This document shows, piece after piece, positions 7,601 to 8,881 of a DNA stretch of 8,881 nucleotides. Each line of letters opens with the position of its first letter. Within the stretch, counting starts at the first letter, position 1. Location: assembly GCA_002501065.1 (NCBI GenBank), contig DLRK01000208.1, positions 1-8,881 of the forward strand, written 5' to 3'. This stretch comes from Akkermansiaceae bacterium UBA7890 (GTDB lineage: Bacteria; Verrucomicrobiota; Verrucomicrobiia; Verrucomicrobiales; Akkermansiaceae). The notes under the pieces were generated by a model. The model was not told the DNA's origin. It saw nothing but the letters and a program-made list of their open reading frames with translations, and did no database searches. Made by a program: the position numbers and the translations under genes.

Positions 7601-7749
7601 TGGGAGGGATCACCCAGTCGATTCCAGCGGCCGATCTGAAATCGAAAACCCCGATGAAACGTTCCCTGATGCTCTCTGCAGACCAGCTGGGTCTGACCGC
7701 GCAGGACGTGGCGGACGTGGTCGAGTTTCTCAGGAATGGTGACCAGTGA
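4642..7749 (+). CDS. Exported PVC-type fusion: NPCBM, propeller dehydrogenase, HEAT, cytochrome c
   Basis: From the ATG at 4642 the product has 1035 residues. A signal peptide (SLWALSLLPLLVGTALTA, then EKP) points to export. Residues about 25-173 form an NPCBM-type carbohydrate-binding domain, with DGYGCDWADWMEPRL as its typical motif. Residues about 194-597 are the Pirellula/Verrucomicrobium 'membrane-bound dehydrogenase' beta-propeller, with DTDADGKAD (248-256, possible calcium loop), HDHSLHSVVAGPDGKWYFN (319-337) and VTVGPDGAIYVADWFDP. Residues about 608-867 are alpha-helical, HEAT-like repeats (for example ALRSPAINTRYLGFVGL). The C-terminus is a heme-binding domain with CITCH at 913-917, ending in LTAQDVADVVEFLR; Met1010 is a possible axial ligand. 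A second ATG two codons in (4648) is an equal start choice. The frame is open back to 4363, but that part is antisense to mtnA and precedes the signal peptide. It probably oxidises a carbohydrate and passes electrons to the heme; substrate and cofactor are unknown for the family. Confidence 0.9.
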   Translation: MTMRSSLWALSLLPLLVGTALTAEKPKPLYASPVVTARTPGHAVDIEADLKGSRSLYLVVDETGDGYGCDWADWMEPRLVGPKGTLKLTDLKWKAAFAGWGSARLNRNAGGQQMVVDDKPVSYGIGTHAPSTIIYDVPEGYTRFVARGGLDKGGVGQQGGKTTSVRFLVFNTKPGAGNSATGEETEVPVERFVVPEDLEVTVWAQSPLFRNPTNIDFDHHGRAWVAEGVNYRGARRDGEGDRIVVLQDTDADGKADKSHVFVQEKFLQSPLGVAVFDNVVVVSQPPDLLVYTDVDRDLVFNPEKDKREVLLTGFSGRNHDHSLHSVVAGPDGKWYFNQGNTGAQFTDRSGKTFRIGSPYSMRQVAGHRSDDGHVYLGGFSVRMNPDGTNCEIIGHNYRNSYEQIITSLGDLFQNDNDDPPACRTSWVMEYGNAGFASVDGKRSWGADRRPGQSTPIAEWRQQDPGSMPPGDVYGGGAPTGITFYENGALPEKYNGLLLSCESAKNVLFGYLPELEEAGFKMERFDFMTSNPDRKWAGADFKGRSNRDINTWFRPADVTVGPDGAIYVADWFDPRVGGHGTQDRTLSGTIYRIAPKGFKSIVPKVDLDSEKGQLTALRSPAINTRYLGFVGLKKAGEKSIPALRALARDKNPYLAARSIWLLAQLGEKGAREIFSLRGDGNPQARITAFRALRRAGHSGTMELARKLAGDKSPAVRREVAFYLRNEAGTPEVVSTLVKIAKGYDGEDRSYLEAFGTGATGKEEAVYAALVKEVKAAAWDGATAGAVWRLMTAAAIPALRDRVFDDDLEAEDRMQALESIAFVRSGSAATAMVEIANLAPDKDLAERAVFWVKWNNDRWWKAHKPAENLKGGNARAELVSVVTPEDKAPSKLPPVADILKLKGDATRGKAVAGRCITCHVIGELGVDVGPNLTGFGQRFPSEIVARAIVDPSAEISLGFEAQYLVTKKDGHNIMGVVLAEGDPIIVKSMGGITQSIPAADLKSKTPMKRSLMLSADQLGLTAQDVADVVEFLRNGDQ
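7746..7749 (+). other. GTGA start/stop overlap, dehydrogenase to sulfatase
   Basis: The GTG start of the sulfatase (7746-7748) overlaps the TGA stop of the dehydrogenase fusion (7747-7749). Coupled translation of the two exported proteins is likely. It is the same overlap type as between mtnA and the kinase. Confidence 0.85.
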
Positions 7750-8881
7750 GCCTCCTTCGACTCATTCTTGCCGTTTCCCTCCTCGGCGGGGGGATTCGTG
7801 AAGCAGGGGCGGAGCAGGGGCGCCGCCCCAACATCGTCCTGATCCTGGCCGATGATCTGGGCTATGGAGATCTCGGTTGCTTTGGGCAGGAGAAGATAAA
7901 GACACCCCGGTTGGATCGCATGGCGGCGGAGGGAATGCGCCTCACCAGCCATTATGCGGGGCATTCGGTCTGCTCACCCTCCCGGTGCTCCCTCATGACC
8001 GGAATGCACATGGGGCACGCCTCGGTAACTGGAAACGGGGGACGCCTGAAGGCCGGCGATGTCACGGTTGCCATGCTGTTGAAGGGGGCTGGTTACCGGA
8101 CCTGCATGGTGGGTAAGTGGGGCCTGGTGGGCCGGCCTGGTCATCCGGGGAGCCCCAACCGGAAGGGTTTCGATCATTTCTTTGGTTTCGATAACCAGGG
8201 TTTTGCCCATTTTTATTATCCGGAATTCCTCTGGCGCAACGGAGAGAAGGTCCTCTTCCCGAAAAACCACGATTTGCGGGTCAATGGAGAATACCGGAAG
8301 GGGGCGGGCAGCTACAGTCATGACGAGCTGGTCAAGGAGGCTCTGGGGTGGGTGCGCAGGAACAGGGAGCATCCCTTCTTCCTCTACGTGCCGTTCTGCA
8401 TTCCTCACGCGGAACTCACCGTTCCCGAAGAATCGATCGCGCCCTACCGGGAGCTCGGGTGGCCCGAGAAACCGCGGATTGAAGGAGTGGGCAACACCGG
8501 CGGAGGAAAGGACGCCGGTTACGGCAGCCAGTACACGAGGGGTTATTGTGGGCAAAGCCATCCCCACGCCGCCTATGCCGGGATGATTTCGCGGATGGAC
8601 CGCAGCGTGGGCATGATCCTGGACCTCCTGGAGGAACTGCACCTCACCGGGGACACCTTCGTCCTTTTCAGCAGTGACAACGGGCCATCGGATGAGGGCG
8701 GACAGACCCTCCGTTTCTTCAAGAGCAGTGGTCCCCTCTCGGGGCACAAGCGCAGCATGCACGAAGGTGGGCTGCGGGTTCCCACCATCGCCCGCTGGCC
8801 GGGGCGAATCAAACCGGGAACCATGAGCGATCATCCCAGCGCCTTCTGGGACTTTCTCCCCACCGCCTGCGAAGTGGCGGG
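7746..8881 (+). CDS. Secreted formylglycine-dependent sulfatase (3' end cut by the window)
   Basis: The frame runs open from GTG at 7746 to the window edge, giving the first 378 residues of a type I sulfatase; family members are usually about 450-550 residues, so the C-terminal part is missing. A signal peptide (SLLRLILAVSLLGGGIREAGA) precedes RRPNIVLILADDLGYGDLG, with metal ligands Asp36 and Asp37. The signature VCSPSRCSLMTG has Cys76 as the residue converted to formylglycine. Further active-site elements are GKWG with Lys124, PHAE with His221, SSDNGPS with Asp311/Asn312 as metal ligands, and GHKRSMHEGGLRVP with Lys335. The His that often follows GKW is Gly here. It hydrolyses sulfate esters, presumably on a polysaccharide or glycan in the periplasm or outside, and needs a formylglycine-generating enzyme not encoded here. 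Tight overlap with the cytochrome dehydrogenase suggests a joint carbohydrate role. The exact substrate subfamily is not readable. Confidence 0.95.
   Translation, partial: MSLLRLILAVSLLGGGIREAGAEQGRRPNIVLILADDLGYGDLGCFGQEKIKTPRLDRMAAEGMRLTSHYAGHSVCSPSRCSLMTGMHMGHASVTGNGGRLKAGDVTVAMLLKGAGYRTCMVGKWGLVGRPGHPGSPNRKGFDHFFGFDNQGFAHFYYPEFLWRNGEKVLFPKNHDLRVNGEYRKGAGSYSHDELVKEALGWVRRNREHPFFLYVPFCIPHAELTVPEESIAPYRELGWPEKPRIEGVGNTGGGKDAGYGSQYTRGYCGQSHPHAAYAGMISRMDRSVGMILDLLEELHLTGDTFVLFSSDNGPSDEGGQTLRFFKSSGPLSGHKRSMHEGGLRVPTIARWPGRIKPGTMSDHPSAFWDFLPTACEVA

Noticed and set aside
7974..8834. Minus-strand open frame of 286 codons opposite the sulfatase
   Set aside because: The sulfatase on the + strand has all expected catalytic motifs; the antisense frame shows none.
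1..8881. CRISPR array, tRNA, rRNA, insertion sequence or phage genes
   Set aside because: No regularly spaced repeats, transposase or integrase motifs, or RNA gene signatures were seen on reading either strand; nearly all sequence is taken up by six ordinary protein genes.

Overview
The window fits a bacterium of the Planctomycetes-Verrucomicrobia (PVC) superphylum, probably a verrucomicrobial or planctomycetal marine or soil heterotroph. The clearest sign is a very large exported protein that fuses an NPCBM carbohydrate-binding domain, a beta-propeller 'membrane-bound dehydrogenase' domain, HEAT-like repeats and a C-terminal c-type cytochrome domain, followed directly by a secreted formylglycine-type sulfatase. 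That architecture is typical of Pirellula/Verrucomicrobium-type genomes. The assignment is inferred from gene content; no rRNA or tRNA gene is visible.

Layout: six protein genes fill almost all of the sequence. On the + strand lie a dihydroorotate-dehydrogenase-like flavoprotein (54-1094) and a nucleoside:H+ symporter-family MFS permease (1188-2399). These meet, tail to tail, a two-gene minus-strand operon: mtnA (methylthioribose-1-phosphate isomerase, 4515-3412), then an APH/choline-kinase-fold small-molecule kinase (3415-2396). A 126-bp divergent control region (4516-4641) separates mtnA from the second + strand operon: the cytochrome dehydrogenase fusion (4642-7749), then the sulfatase (7746 to the window edge, truncated).

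Packing is tight. Both operons use a 4-nt GTGA overlap (GTG start inside the TGA stop), and the convergent pair shares a 4-bp CTAG that carries both TAG stops. Four of the six genes start with GTG, and clear Shine-Dalgarno sequences are scarce.

How the genes may work together: the dehydrogenase fusion and sulfatase look like a translationally coupled, exported module for sulfated carbohydrate, in which the sulfatase removes sulfate and the fusion binds and possibly oxidises the sugar, passing electrons to its heme. The mtnA-kinase pair looks like a compact salvage unit for 5-methylthioribose or 5-deoxyribose, with the unassigned kinase a candidate to make the sugar-1-phosphate. A nucleoside-type permease next door makes nucleoside salvage a reasonable wider theme, but it is convergent and that link is speculative. 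The flavoprotein at the left end differs in codon use and probably has an unrelated history. The most interesting non-coding element is a long imperfect hairpin at 4607-4641, ending directly at the start codon of the dehydrogenase gene.
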